The notes: a model not told the origin generated them from the letters alone. 40,677 bases of DNA from Bacillota bacterium (GCA_013314855.1 JABUEW010000030.1:1-40677), one strand, 5' to 3'. Positions 8,305-16,316 are shown, counted from the first letter of the stretch. Made by a program: numbers and translations.

Positions 8305-8724
8305 ATGAAAAAATTTTTAATAAAGGTTAATGGAAATGAATATGAGGTAGAGGTAGAGGAAATAAGACAGGATAGAACAGAAGGACAGGTTATACAGGAG
8401 ATAAAGAGCGTAAACCCTTCTCCTGTTAAAACAGCACCTGTTTCGCCTGCAGCCGGGGCTGCAACACCTAAAACCGAGGCCCCTAAGGTTAGCAATGAAG
8501 TACCGTCCGGTGCTGAAACTGTTAATGCACCAATGCCAGGTGTTATTCTTTCTGTAAATGTAAATACAGGTGATACGGTTAAAAAAGGTGATGTATTATT
8601 AATACTTGAAGCTATGAAAATGGAAAACGAAATTGTTTCTCCAAAAGACGGGAAAATTGCGTCGATAAATGTTTCAAAAGGAGCCTCTGTTAATGCAGGA
8701 GATGTACTTTTGTCCATAAGTTAA
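8305..8724 (+). CDS. Biotin carboxyl carrier protein (1.3S-like)
   Basis: A 139-residue carrier that shuttles CO2 on biotin between the two neighbouring carboxyltransferases. The C-terminal biotinyl domain (about 68-139) has the EAMKMEN motif, with Lys105 as the biotinylation site. Before it lies a flexible Pro/Ala-rich linker (residues 36-70) as in the 1.3S subunit of transcarboxylase and the gamma/carrier subunits of oxaloacetate decarboxylase. The N-terminal 30 residues are a small beta segment that probably docks on a partner. ATG at 8305 is preceded by AGGGGGAT. It sits 36 bases after the 12S-like gene and 40 before the 5S-like gene. Confidence 0.93.
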   Translation: MKKFLIKVNGNEYEVEVEEIRQDRTEGQVIQEIKSVNPSPVKTAPVSPAAGAATPKTEAPKVSNEVPSGAETVNAPMPGVILSVNVNTGDTVKKGDVLLILEAMKMENEIVSPKDGKIASINVSKGASVNAGDVLLSIS

Positions 8725-8764
8725 TCATATATAGTGAAACTGAGTGAAAGGAGATGATTGTGCG

Positions 8765-10162
8765 ATGGCTAAGGTCCAGATAACTGAAACAGTTTTAAGA
8801 GATGCACATCAGTCCCTGATAGCAACAAGAATGAAAACAGAGGATATGCTTCCTATAATAGAAAAGTTAGATAAGGTAGGATATCATTCTCTGGAATGTT
8901 GGGGCGGTGCAACCTTTGATGCGTCTCTCAGGTTTTTACAAGAGGATCCGTGGGAAAGATTAAGAACTATTAGAAAGGGCGTTAAGAGCACAAAACTGCA
9001 AATGCTTTTAAGGGGGCAAAACCTTTTGGGATATAAGCATTATGCAGATGATGTTGTAGAATACTTTGTACAGAAAGCGATAGCAAATGGTATAGATATT
9101 GTCCGCATATTTGATGCCTTGAATGATGTACGGAATATAGAGACGGCAATAAAGGCGTGCAAAAAAGAGAAAGGGCATGCGCAGGCGGCAGTATGTTATA
9201 CAATAAGTCCTGTGCATGACCTGGAACATTTTGTTAAGGTTGCGAAAGACCTTGTCGACCTTGGTGCAGATTCCATATGTATAAAAGATATGGCAGGCCT
9301 GTTACTCCCTTATCCAGCATATGATTTGGTTAAGGCTTTAAAAGAAAATGTTAATGTTCCCATACAATTACATACCCATTACACCAGCGGTGTAGCTTCA
9401 ATGACTTATTTAAAGGCGATTGAAGCAGGAGTTGATGTTGTAGACTGTGCTATTTCACCTTTGGCTATGGGAACTTCACAGCCCCCTACAGAACCGCTTG
9501 TTGCAACTTTGAAAGATACTCAATATGATACGGATTACGATCTTAATTTGTTAAGTGAAATTGCGGATTATTTTAAACCTTTGAAGGAAAAATATATTGA
9601 AAATAAGTTATTGGATATAAAGGTTATGGGCGTTGATGTAAATACTTTAAAGTACCAGGTACCCGGCGGCATGCTTTCCAACCTTGTATCACAGCTTAAA
9701 CAGGCAAATCAGGAGAATAAGTTTGAAGAAGTCCTGAAGGAAGTGCCGAGAGTAAGGGCTGATTTTGGTTATCCTCCCCTGGTAACTCCAACAAGCCAGA
9801 TAGTTGGTACCCAGGCAGTATTGAATGTTATAAGCGGAGAAAGGTACAAAATGGTTCCTAAAGAATCTAAAGCTCTAGTTAAAGGTGAATACGGCAAGAC
9901 ACCTGCACCAATACCTAAAGAAATCCAAGATTTAATACTAAAAGGTGAAGAACCTATAACATGCAGGCCGGCTGACCTTATAGAGCCTGAATTGGACAAA
10001 ATTAAAAATCAAATGAAGGTATATATGGAACAAGAGGAAGATATTTTATCTTATGCACTGTTCCCCCAGGTAGCTGAAAATTACTTTAAATATAGGCAGG
10101 CTAAAAAATATAAAATAGACAGTAACCTGGTTGATTTTGAAAATCAAACCCATCCGATATAA
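8765..10162 (+). CDS. Pyruvate/oxaloacetate carboxyltransferase (5S / OadA-type)
   Basis: Catalyses carboxyl transfer between oxaloacetate/pyruvate and biotin. The TIM-barrel domain shows the metal site: Asp13 in LRDAHQS, Lys174 in ICIKDMAG (the carbamylated lysine of the family) and His203/His205 in QLHTHYTSG. A conserved carboxylase region follows (about 290-460). At 465 residues it lacks the C-terminal biotinyl domain of full OadA or PycB; that role is taken by the separate carrier gene. AAAGGAGATG at 8747-8756 precedes ATG 8765, and MAKVQITETVLRD is the usual N-terminus. No membrane OadB subunit is beside it, which favours a soluble transcarboxylase over a sodium-pumping decarboxylase. 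Confidence 0.92.
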   Translation: MAKVQITETVLRDAHQSLIATRMKTEDMLPIIEKLDKVGYHSLECWGGATFDASLRFLQEDPWERLRTIRKGVKSTKLQMLLRGQNLLGYKHYADDVVEYFVQKAIANGIDIVRIFDALNDVRNIETAIKACKKEKGHAQAAVCYTISPVHDLEHFVKVAKDLVDLGADSICIKDMAGLLLPYPAYDLVKALKENVNVPIQLHTHYTSGVASMTYLKAIEAGVDVVDCAISPLAMGTSQPPTEPLVATLKDTQYDTDYDLNLLSEIADYFKPLKEKYIENKLLDIKVMGVDVNTLKYQVPGGMLSNLVSQLKQANQENKFEEVLKEVPRVRADFGYPPLVTPTSQIVGTQAVLNVISGERYKMVPKESKALVKGEYGKTPAPIPKEIQDLILKGEEPITCRPADLIEPELDKIKNQMKVYMEQEEDILSYALFPQVAENYFKYRQAKKYKIDSNLVDFENQTHPI

Positions 10163-10205
10163 GTTATATAAGTAATGATAATTATTAAATTAATCATGTA
10201 TCAAA

Positions 10206-10262
10206 AAGGGGACATTCCAGTATTAAAATGTAATATTCTTAGTCCAGCAGGCATGTCCCCTT
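10206..10262 (+). repeat. Inverted repeat AAGGGGACAT / ATGTCCCCTT
   Basis: Perfect 10-bp arms at 10206-10215 and 10253-10262 enclose 37 bases that contain a smaller TATTA/TAATA stem (10221-10235). There is no T-run after it on either strand, so it is not a classic terminator. It ends nine bases before the Shine-Dalgarno of the regulator gene. It could be an operator, a leader structure or a small dispersed palindromic repeat. Confidence 0.6.
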
Positions 10263-10283
10263 ACACAAGTGGAGGGTATCAGG

Positions 10284-11177
10284 TTGAATAACCAAAAACA
10301 TGATTTGCTAAAAGAAATACATAATAAGTATACTGAATTTAGTAAAGGGCAAAAAATGATTGCCAACTATATAATCAATAATTATGATAAAGCTGCTTTT
10401 ATGACTGCCTCAAAATTAGGCCAGGTGGTAGGCGTTAGCGAATCTACTGTGGTAAGATTTGCTACAAAGATCGGATTTGATGGTTATCCGCAGCTCCAAA
10501 AAATGTTGCAGGAGCTGGTGAAAAGTAAATTAACTTCCATACAAAGAATAGCCATATCCTCAAGCAAGCTAAGTGAGGAAAATGTGTTAAAAAGTGTACT
10601 GCAATCAGATATGGAAAAAATTAAATTAACCCTTGAAGAAATTGATCAGGAAGAGTTTAATAATGTTGTAGAATCTATTTTAAGAGCAAATAGAATATAT
10701 ATATTGGGAGTGAGAAGCTCTGCTTCTCTTGCAAGTTTCCTTGGTTTTTATTTTAACCTAATATTCTCAAATGTGAGGCTTGTCCATACAACAAGCGTTA
10801 GTGAAATGTTTGAGCAAATTGTGAGAGCGTCTGAGGGAGATGTGGTCATCGGAATTAGTTTTCCCAGATACTCAAAAAGGACTATCAAAGCAATGCAATT
10901 TGCCAGAGATACCGGGGCAACAGTAATAGCAATAACCGACAGTAAAAAATCCCCAATAGCATCCTCTGCCCATTATTCTCTTATTGCCCGAAGTGATATG
11001 GCTTCTTTTGCTGATTCCCTAGTTGCCCCATTAAGCGTAATAAATGCACTAATTGTAGCTATAGGAATGAAAAAACACGATGAAGTATATGATATATTTA
11101 ATAAATTAGAAAAAATATGGGATGAATACCAGGTATATGAAAAATATGATGACACTAGTAATTCGCCATTTGATTAA
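10284..11177 (+). CDS. MurR/RpiR family transcriptional regulator
   Basis: A 297-residue DNA-binding regulator. The N-terminal HTH_6 domain (residues 1-75) includes FSKGQKMIANYIINNYDKAAFMT-type sequence and VGVSESTVVRFATKIGFDGY, the recognition helix. The C-terminal SIS domain (about 120-250), which senses a phosphosugar, begins with the IYILGVRSSASLASFL loop. GGAGGG at 10271-10276 fits the TTG at 10284 with seven bases between, whereas the in-frame GTG at 10269 overlaps that site. The ligand and target genes are unknown. It follows the carboxyltransferase operon, but a regulatory link to it is only a possibility. Confidence 0.88.
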   Translation: MNNQKHDLLKEIHNKYTEFSKGQKMIANYIINNYDKAAFMTASKLGQVVGVSESTVVRFATKIGFDGYPQLQKMLQELVKSKLTSIQRIAISSSKLSEENVLKSVLQSDMEKIKLTLEEIDQEEFNNVVESILRANRIYILGVRSSASLASFLGFYFNLIFSNVRLVHTTSVSEMFEQIVRASEGDVVIGISFPRYSKRTIKAMQFARDTGATVIAITDSKKSPIASSAHYSLIARSDMASFADSLVAPLSVINALIVAIGMKKHDEVYDIFNKLEKIWDEYQVYEKYDDTSNSPFD

Positions 11178-11210
11178 CATAATTAAACTAAAAATAATAA
11201 TTATGTTAAT
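11173..11210 (+). repeat. 13-bp inverted repeat at the regulator stop codon
   Basis: ATTAACATAATTA at 11173-11185 and its exact complement at 11198-11210, with a 12-base loop. The left arm spans the stop codon. It has no T-run of its own but lies just before a likely terminator. Confidence 0.7.
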
Positions 11211-11225
11211 GGTTTAATTGAAAAT

Positions 11226-11249
11226 ATTCCGGGTAACGGAATTTTTTTA
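11226..11249 (+). terminator. Rho-independent terminator after RpiR-type gene
   Basis: ATTCCG (11226-11231) and CGGAAT (11237-11242) form a 6-bp stem with a 5-base loop, followed by seven T's. Confidence 0.6.
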
Positions 11250-11359
11250 TATTCTTGTTTCTATACTTTTTTCTATACTTTCTCCACCGCGTATAATGCC
11301 GGCATAAGTTGTTGAATAATATAATAAAGGTAATAAGAATAAATAATGAGGCATGGAAA

Positions 11360-11863
11360 ATGAACTCTAAACAATTTAATCAATGTAAAAGAAAACAAAA
11401 AAGTTTAAAAATAAAAAGCAAAGTATTAAGAATTAATGTGGAAAAAATTCTATTTGTTTCTTTCATAATATTTTTTACTGTGTTGATTGTAGCTCAAATA
11501 GCCCTTACAAAACCTACTATAATGGTAGAGATGACTATGGACACAGGAATAGAAGGAGTACCCTTAAAAAGTGAAGAGTTTTTATATAGTTATGGAGAGT
11601 TAACCCTTAAATTAATTGGCAATTGTTTCGGGCAGGATGTAAAAATTCTTGTAAATGGAGATGAAAAGGATTCTTTTTTAAACAGGGAAAAAACAATAAA
11701 AGTGAAGAATGGCGATGTAATTGAAATTGATGGTACTGAAATAAATGATTATATTGATGTAATAATTGTTTCAAAGAGCGACAATATAAAGACGAACTGC
11801 CTTGGCCAAAAGTTCCGTATAAAATCCGAAGTTAAAAAAATAATTAAAGTAAAAATAGAATAA
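11360..11863 (+). CDS. Unknown single-pass membrane protein
   Basis: Not recognised with confidence. The 167-residue protein has a very basic N-terminus (residues 8-29, about ten Lys/Arg), one membrane helix (about 30-50, ILFVSFIIFFTVLIVAQIAL) and a C-terminal part of about 115 residues that reads as beta-rich and is predicted to be outside by the positive-inside rule. Three cysteines are spread (9, 89, 147). GAGG at 11348-11351 sits eight bases before ATG 11360; an earlier TTG at 11309 in frame lacks such a site. TATAAT at 11292-11297 may be a -10 box, but no good -35 is present. It lies alone between a terminator and the promoter of the HutP-family gene. Confidence 0.7.
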   Translation: MNSKQFNQCKRKQKSLKIKSKVLRINVEKILFVSFIIFFTVLIVAQIALTKPTIMVEMTMDTGIEGVPLKSEEFLYSYGELTLKLIGNCFGQDVKILVNGDEKDSFLNREKTIKVKNGDVIEIDGTEINDYIDVIIVSKSDNIKTNCLGQKFRIKSEVKKIIKVKIE

Positions 11864-11867
11864 TTTA

Positions 11868-11896
11868 TTGTTTTTAAGATTTTAATCTTATATAAT
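11868..11896 (+). promoter_or_regulatory. Promoter with a palindrome filling its spacer
   Basis: TTGTTT at 11868-11873 and TATAAT at 11891-11896 with exactly 17 bp between. Sixteen of those 17 bases (11875-11890) are the perfect palindrome TAAGATTTTAATCTTA. Position and symmetry fit an operator for a dimeric repressor or a spacer-binding activator controlling the HutP-family gene. The regulator is not known. Confidence 0.55.
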
Positions 11897-11975
11897 ATTT
11901 AATTAGTTGATAATCTAACTATCATGGATGGGTAATTTTGACACACAATAAATTATACAATGAAAGGTGTCGAAA

Positions 11976-12407
11976 GTGTTAATTATGGAAAATATAAGGC
12001 AGTATGGCAGTAAGGAAATAGCTGTTGCGGCAATTAAAGTTGCATTAACTTCGGACAGGCGTGAAGAAAAACAGCTTCAGCAGGAGTTCTTGAAAATAGG
12101 AATAAGTACTGCAGCTGTTGATTATGGAGGCGAATTTATAAACTCGGTTATGAAAATTGTGGAAAGAGCCGTAGTTTCTTCAAAACGTGAGGGTGTTATA
12201 GGCAACAGCCATTCTGAAGAAGGAGCTGTTGCAGGGGCAACACGTGAAGCTATTTCGCAAATCATGCCCAAGGCTATTGGTCTAAATGTTGGAGGTAAAA
12301 TTGGAATTGCCCGACATGGAGACCATATAAGCGTAGCAATATTCTTTGGGATTGGACTGTTGCATTTAAATGAAGTTGCTATAGGACTGGGACATAGGGT
12401 TGTATGA
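11976..12407 (+). CDS. hutP: HutP family protein
   Basis: A 143-residue protein that I align by eye with HutP, the Bacillus RNA-binding antiterminator that needs histidine and Mg2+. Shared features are the KREGVIxxxxxEEGAVAGATREAI-type helix (about 70-95), the core beta strands GKIGIAR and HISVAIFFGIG, and the closing IGLGHRVV like HutP's VGINHI end. Histidines at 79, 114, 117, 130 and 140 could bind metal. AAAGGTG at 11963-11969 supports GTG 11976; the upstream GTG at 11967 overlaps that site. No histidine-utilisation genes are near, so its RNA target and effector may differ from HutP. The neighbours are a membrane protein and aroH. Confidence 0.75.
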   Translation: MLIMENIRQYGSKEIAVAAIKVALTSDRREEKQLQQEFLKIGISTAAVDYGGEFINSVMKIVERAVVSSKREGVIGNSHSEEGAVAGATREAISQIMPKAIGLNVGGKIGIARHGDHISVAIFFGIGLLHLNEVAIGLGHRVV

Positions 12408-12485
12408 TATCCGAGTCATATTAAAATTAAACATATTAAATATAAAATATAAATTTTCGAAGTATGGTATAAAGGAGGAATCAAT

Positions 12486-12848
12486 TTGCCTGTACGGGCT
12501 ATAAGAGGTGCAACAACGATTGATGAGAATACTGTTGATGAAATAATAAAGGAAACCAAGCATTTATTGCGTAAAATGGTTGAAGAAAATAACATCGAAA
12601 AAGATGATATTATAAGTATAATATTTTCAACAACAAGGGATATAAATGCAACATTTCCTGCAGTAGCAGCAAGGGAAATGGGTTGGACTGATATTGCACT
12701 AATGTGTACAAATGAGATGGAAGTACCCGGTAGTTTGCAGATGTGTATACGGGTATTAATGCATATAAATACTAAAAAAACCTATAGGAAAATAAAATAT
12801 GTATATTTAAAGGGGGCAAAGGTTTTAAGGCCCGAATTTGCAGAATAA
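12486..12848 (+). CDS. aroH: Chorismate mutase, AroH type
   Basis: Rearranges chorismate to prephenate for Tyr and Phe synthesis. This is the monofunctional trimeric AroH fold, 120 residues. The Bacillus active-site residues are present: Arg7 in RAIRGATT, Arg63, Cys74 and Glu77 in MCTNEM, Arg89 in CIRV, and Tyr107 and Arg115 in YLKGAKVLRP. The start is TTG at 12486, after a strong AAAGGAGG site; no ATG is available near it. The gene is 78 bases after hutP and 67 before cmk, probably in one transcript. Confidence 0.95.
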   Translation: MPVRAIRGATTIDENTVDEIIKETKHLLRKMVEENNIEKDDIISIIFSTTRDINATFPAVAAREMGWTDIALMCTNEMEVPGSLQMCIRVLMHINTKKTYRKIKYVYLKGAKVLRPEFAE

Positions 12849-12915
12849 TTAATATAATAAAATAATACATAACGAAATAATAAACGTATAAGGATATAGG
12901 AGGTTATACTTATTA

Positions 12916-13590
12916 ATGATTAACGTAGCAATAGATGGGCCGGCAGGAGCTGGAAAAAGTACAATTGCAAAAATAATTGCTGAAATATTGGGAATAGTTT
13001 ATCTTGATACAGGTGCAATGTATAGAACTGTTGCCGTGAAAGCTATTAGGGAAGGAATAGATACAAAAGACAGGGATAAACTATCTGAGCTTGTTAAAAA
13101 TATTGATATGGAGATGATATTTGAAGGTAATGAGCAGCACATGATACTGGATAAAGAGGATGTAAGCAAGCTTATTAGAAGTCCGGAGATATCTGTAGAG
13201 GCTTCAAATGTAGCTGTAATTCCTGAGGTAAGGCTGAAAATGACAGAACTTCAGAGGGAATTTGCTTCGAGAAACAGTGTTGTTATGGAAGGACGGGATA
13301 TTGGTACTTACGTACTTCCAGATGCAAAAGTTAAAATATTTTTAACGGCATCTATAGAAGAAAGGGCAAAAAGAAAATATAGCCAGCTTATTGCCAAAGG
13401 AATAACCCATATATCGCTAGAAGAAATAAGAAAGGAAATTGAGTATAGAGATAGAAATGACAGCAGCAGAGAGTTTGCACCTTTAATGAAAGCTAAGGAT
13501 GCAATTGAAATAGATACAACAAATTTGACTATAGGACAAGTTGCCGATAAAATATTGAATTATATAAGGAATATATATAAAAATATTTAG
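12916..13590 (+). CDS. cmk: Cytidylate kinase
   Basis: Phosphorylates CMP and dCMP with ATP. The 224-residue length fits the long bacterial type. The P-loop is GPAGAGKST (residues 8-16), followed by LDTGAMYR (substrate binding), GRDIGTYVLPDA with the family Arg-Asp pair, and the lid region YRDRNDSSRE. ATG 12916 follows AGGAGG at 12899-12904. cmk, plsC and ispH-rpsA are packed closely (15 bases, then one base), the cmk-plsC-ispH-rpsA order known from clostridia. Confidence 0.96.
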   Translation: MINVAIDGPAGAGKSTIAKIIAEILGIVYLDTGAMYRTVAVKAIREGIDTKDRDKLSELVKNIDMEMIFEGNEQHMILDKEDVSKLIRSPEISVEASNVAVIPEVRLKMTELQREFASRNSVVMEGRDIGTYVLPDAKVKIFLTASIEERAKRKYSQLIAKGITHISLEEIRKEIEYRDRNDSSREFAPLMKAKDAIEIDTTNLTIGQVADKILNYIRNIYKNI

Positions 13591-13608
13591 AATACCGAGG
13601 AGTAATTG

Positions 13609-14205
13609 ATGAGGGATATGGTATCATTATTCAAACTATTATCCAGTATTATTTTTAAATTATTTTATAAAGTAGAGCTTGTTGGCATTTCGAATGTACC
13701 ATTAAAAGGCGGAGCAATTCTTTGCGCCAATCATCCCGGTACATTGGATATGTTTTTTATCGGGTATAAATTAAAACGTGTCGTCCATTATATGGCAAAG
13801 GAGGAGTTGTTCAAGAATCCAATATTAGCTTTTATATTACGCAAACTTGGAGCTTTCCCCATCAAAAGAGGAAAAGCTGATGTGGAATCTATTAAAACAG
13901 CTATTAGGCTAATCAATGAAGGACATATTGTGGGTATACTCCCTGAAGGAACAAGGACAGGATTTAAAAACAAAAAAAAAGTACAACCTAAGCCCGGGGT
14001 AGCCATGGTTGCCACAAAAATCAAGACACCTATTATCCCTGTTGCAGTATCGGGAAATTACAGGCTGTTCAGCAAGGTAAGGGTAATATATGGTAAGCCT
14101 TTTTATCTTGATTTTGAAGAGAAGAAAAAATATACAATGGATGAGTTAAAAGCAATTAGTCAGAAAATAATGAATAAGATTTATTCTTTATTGGAGGAAA
14201 AATGA
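13609..14205 (+). CDS. plsC: 1-acyl-sn-glycerol-3-phosphate acyltransferase
   Basis: Adds the second acyl chain to lysophosphatidic acid in membrane phospholipid synthesis. The 198-residue protein has the acyltransferase motifs NHPGTLDM (HX4D, near residue 42), FPIKRGKAD and PEGTRTG, and a later PVAVSGNYR-type block. A hydrophobic N-terminal segment (about 4-20) probably associates with the membrane. GAGGAG at 13597-13602 is six bases from ATG 13609, so the TTG one codon earlier is not needed. Its stop is separated by one base from the TTG start of the ispH-rpsA fusion. Confidence 0.92.
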   Translation: MRDMVSLFKLLSSIIFKLFYKVELVGISNVPLKGGAILCANHPGTLDMFFIGYKLKRVVHYMAKEELFKNPILAFILRKLGAFPIKRGKADVESIKTAIRLINEGHIVGILPEGTRTGFKNKKKVQPKPGVAMVATKIKTPIIPVAVSGNYRLFSKVRVIYGKPFYLDFEEKKKYTMDELKAISQKIMNKIYSLLEEK

Positions 14206-14206
14206 A

Positions 14207-16270
14207 TTGGAAATCATACTTGCCAAAACGGCCGGTTTTTGTTTCGGAGTAAACAATGCGATAAAAACTATTTTTAATTTACTTGAATATGCAGATAAAA
14301 AGATATATACATTGGGACCAATAATTCATAACCAGCCTATGGTAGATTACCTTAAAACCCTTGGAGTTATACCGGTAGACAATATAGATAGCATTGAACC
14401 GCCGGCATATGTTATAATAAGGGCTCACGGAGTTGGTCAGGCTATTTATGAAGATATAGAGAAAAGAGGTTTAACACTGGTTGATGCGACATGTCCTTAT
14501 GTCAAAAAAATCCACAATTTAGTTAGAGATAAATATAACGAAGGTTATAAGATTATAATTGCAGGAGATAAAGAACACCCTGAAGTCATAGGAATTAATG
14601 GATGGTGTAACAATCAAGCAATTATAGTAAACAATGTTAATGATCTGTACAATCTTCCAGATAGTGATGAAAGAGTTTTTGCTTCAGCCCAGACTACGTT
14701 TAGTTATGAAAACTGGTTATCAATTGTTGAAACATTAAAAACTAAATTTAAAAACATGGAAAAACAGAATACAATATGTAATGCAACAACAAAAAGGCAA
14801 AAGGAAGCAGAAGAATTATCAAAAGAAGTGGACATGATGCTGGTTTTAGGAGGTAAAGATAGCTCCAATACTCAAAAATTATTTGAAATATGTAAAATGA
14901 ATTGTCCTAGGACCTATAAAATTGAAACTCCCGGTGACTTACCGCCGGTAAATATAAAAGAAATAAAAAAAGTTGGTATTACTGCTGGGGCTTCGACACC
15001 AGACTGGATTATTAAGGAGGTTTTAAATAAAATGGAAAAATTAAATAAACAGGAAAATGAATTGAGTTTTAAGGAAGCTTTTGAGAGCTCTATGGTAAGA
15101 TTAAAGGCTGGAGAAGTTGTAAAGGGTAAAGTTATAAGTATAGGGGAAAATGAAGTTTTTATTGACCTCGGCTATAAAAGCGATGGTATTATTCCTTTTG
15201 AAGAGATTTCTGCTGACCCGAATGTTAACCCTGAGCAATTATTTAAACCGGGTATGGAAATTGATGTATTTATCGAAAAAGTTAATGATGGAGAAGGAAA
15301 TGTATTGCTTTCAAAGAAAAAAGTTGATTATATTAAAGGCTGGGACATGCTGGAGGAAGCTTACAAGAACAGGCAACCTGTAAAAGCTACTGTTGTTGAG
15401 GTGGTAAATGGTGGTATAATAGCGGTAACCCATGGAATAAGAATATTTGTACCCGCTTCCCAGGTAAGTGATAGATATGTTAAGGACCTCAATGAATTTA
15501 TAAAGCAGCAGGTAAGTGTAAGGATAATAGAATTTAATAGAAATAAAAATAGAGTTGTGGGGTCGCAAAGAGTAATAATTGAAGAAGAAAAAGAACGCCT
15601 TTCCAATGAATTATGGAGTTCTATTGAGGTAGGGAAAAAATATACTGGAAAAGTAAGGAATCTTACCAATTTTGGAGCATTTGTAGATATTGGAGGTGTT
15701 GACGGTCTTATACACCTTTCAGAATTGTCCTGGTACAAAATTAAACACCCATCTGAAGTTCTAAATATAGGAGAGGAAGTAGAAGTTACTGTACTGGAAT
15801 ATGATAAAGAAAAGAAAAAAATATCCCTGGGATACAGAAAACCTGAGGATAACCCATGGAATAAGGTAGCTAAAAAATACAAGGTTGGTGATGTAGTAGA
15901 GGGAACAGTAGTACGCCTGGTACCTTTCGGTTGTTTTGTAGAGATTGAAGAAAGCATAGACGGTTTGGTACACATTTCACAAATATCTAATAAAAGAATA
16001 GCAAAACCGGATGATGTCCTTAAAGTTGGTCAAAAAGTTGAAGCAAAAATTATTGAAATGGACCTGGAAAATAAAAAAATTGGTTTAAGCATAAAGGAAG
16101 TAAATCCCATAAATCCGGTTGAAAAAAACATCAAAGACGAAAAAGAAAAAGAAAATGAAAATGAAGCAGAAACAGATGAGGAAACACCCACTGAGCATAA
16201 AGAGGAGCTGTCGGTAAAACTCGGGGAGGTTTTGGGGAACTTGGATTTAAATAAAACAGAAATCTGTTAA
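14207..16270 (+). CDS. ispH: IspH-ribosomal protein S1 fusion
   Basis: Two proteins in one 687-residue chain. Residues 1-280 are IspH (HMBPP reductase), the last step of the MEP isoprenoid pathway. The [4Fe-4S] ligands are Cys12, Cys96 and Cys191, with His41, His74, His124 and Glu126 of the active site. Residues 300-372, 389-455, 474-544 and 559-630 are four S1 RNA-binding domains, the number usual in Firmicutes S1-like proteins, and the chain ends in an acidic Glu/Lys/Asn tail. The reading frame is continuous, with no stop or shift at the join (about 281-299). GGAGG at 14193-14197 sits nine bases before TTG 14207. This fusion is known in Clostridia. Confidence 0.96.
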   Translation: MEIILAKTAGFCFGVNNAIKTIFNLLEYADKKIYTLGPIIHNQPMVDYLKTLGVIPVDNIDSIEPPAYVIIRAHGVGQAIYEDIEKRGLTLVDATCPYVKKIHNLVRDKYNEGYKIIIAGDKEHPEVIGINGWCNNQAIIVNNVNDLYNLPDSDERVFASAQTTFSYENWLSIVETLKTKFKNMEKQNTICNATTKRQKEAEELSKEVDMMLVLGGKDSSNTQKLFEICKMNCPRTYKIETPGDLPPVNIKEIKKVGITAGASTPDWIIKEVLNKMEKLNKQENELSFKEAFESSMVRLKAGEVVKGKVISIGENEVFIDLGYKSDGIIPFEEISADPNVNPEQLFKPGMEIDVFIEKVNDGEGNVLLSKKKVDYIKGWDMLEEAYKNRQPVKATVVEVVNGGIIAVTHGIRIFVPASQVSDRYVKDLNEFIKQQVSVRIIEFNRNKNRVVGSQRVIIEEEKERLSNELWSSIEVGKKYTGKVRNLTNFGAFVDIGGVDGLIHLSELSWYKIKHPSEVLNIGEEVEVTVLEYDKEKKKISLGYRKPEDNPWNKVAKKYKVGDVVEGTVVRLVPFGCFVEIEESIDGLVHISQISNKRIAKPDDVLKVGQKVEAKIIEMDLENKKIGLSIKEVNPINPVEKNIKDEKEKENENEAETDEETPTEHKEELSVKLGEVLGNLDLNKTEIC

Positions 16271-16286
16271 AGTTAGGTTTAAAGTG

Positions 16287-16316
16287 AAAAAGCGTGTATT
16301 TGTGCACGCTTTTTTT
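16287..16316 (+). terminator. Rho-independent terminator after ispH-rpsA
   Basis: AAAAAGCGTG at 16287-16296 pairs with CACGCTTTTT at 16305-16314 around an 8-base loop, and the T-run continues. It closes the hutP-aroH-cmk-plsC-ispH transcript. Confidence 0.85.

Noticed and set aside
8283-8717. 144-codon minus-strand frame over the biotin carrier
   Set aside because: Antisense of the biotinyl protein, whose motif and start site are clear.
10206-10262. Rho-independent terminator for the carboxyltransferase operon
   Set aside because: The loop is 37 bases and there is no T-run after the right arm.
11938-11961. TTGACA with TACAAT before the HutP-family gene
   Set aside because: The spacer is only 12 bp; the TTGTTT/TATAAT pair upstream is better.
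15361-15975. 204-codon minus-strand frame within ispH-rpsA
   Set aside because: Antisense shadow of the S1 domains (Ser/Thr/Phe-rich composition typical of the reverse frame).
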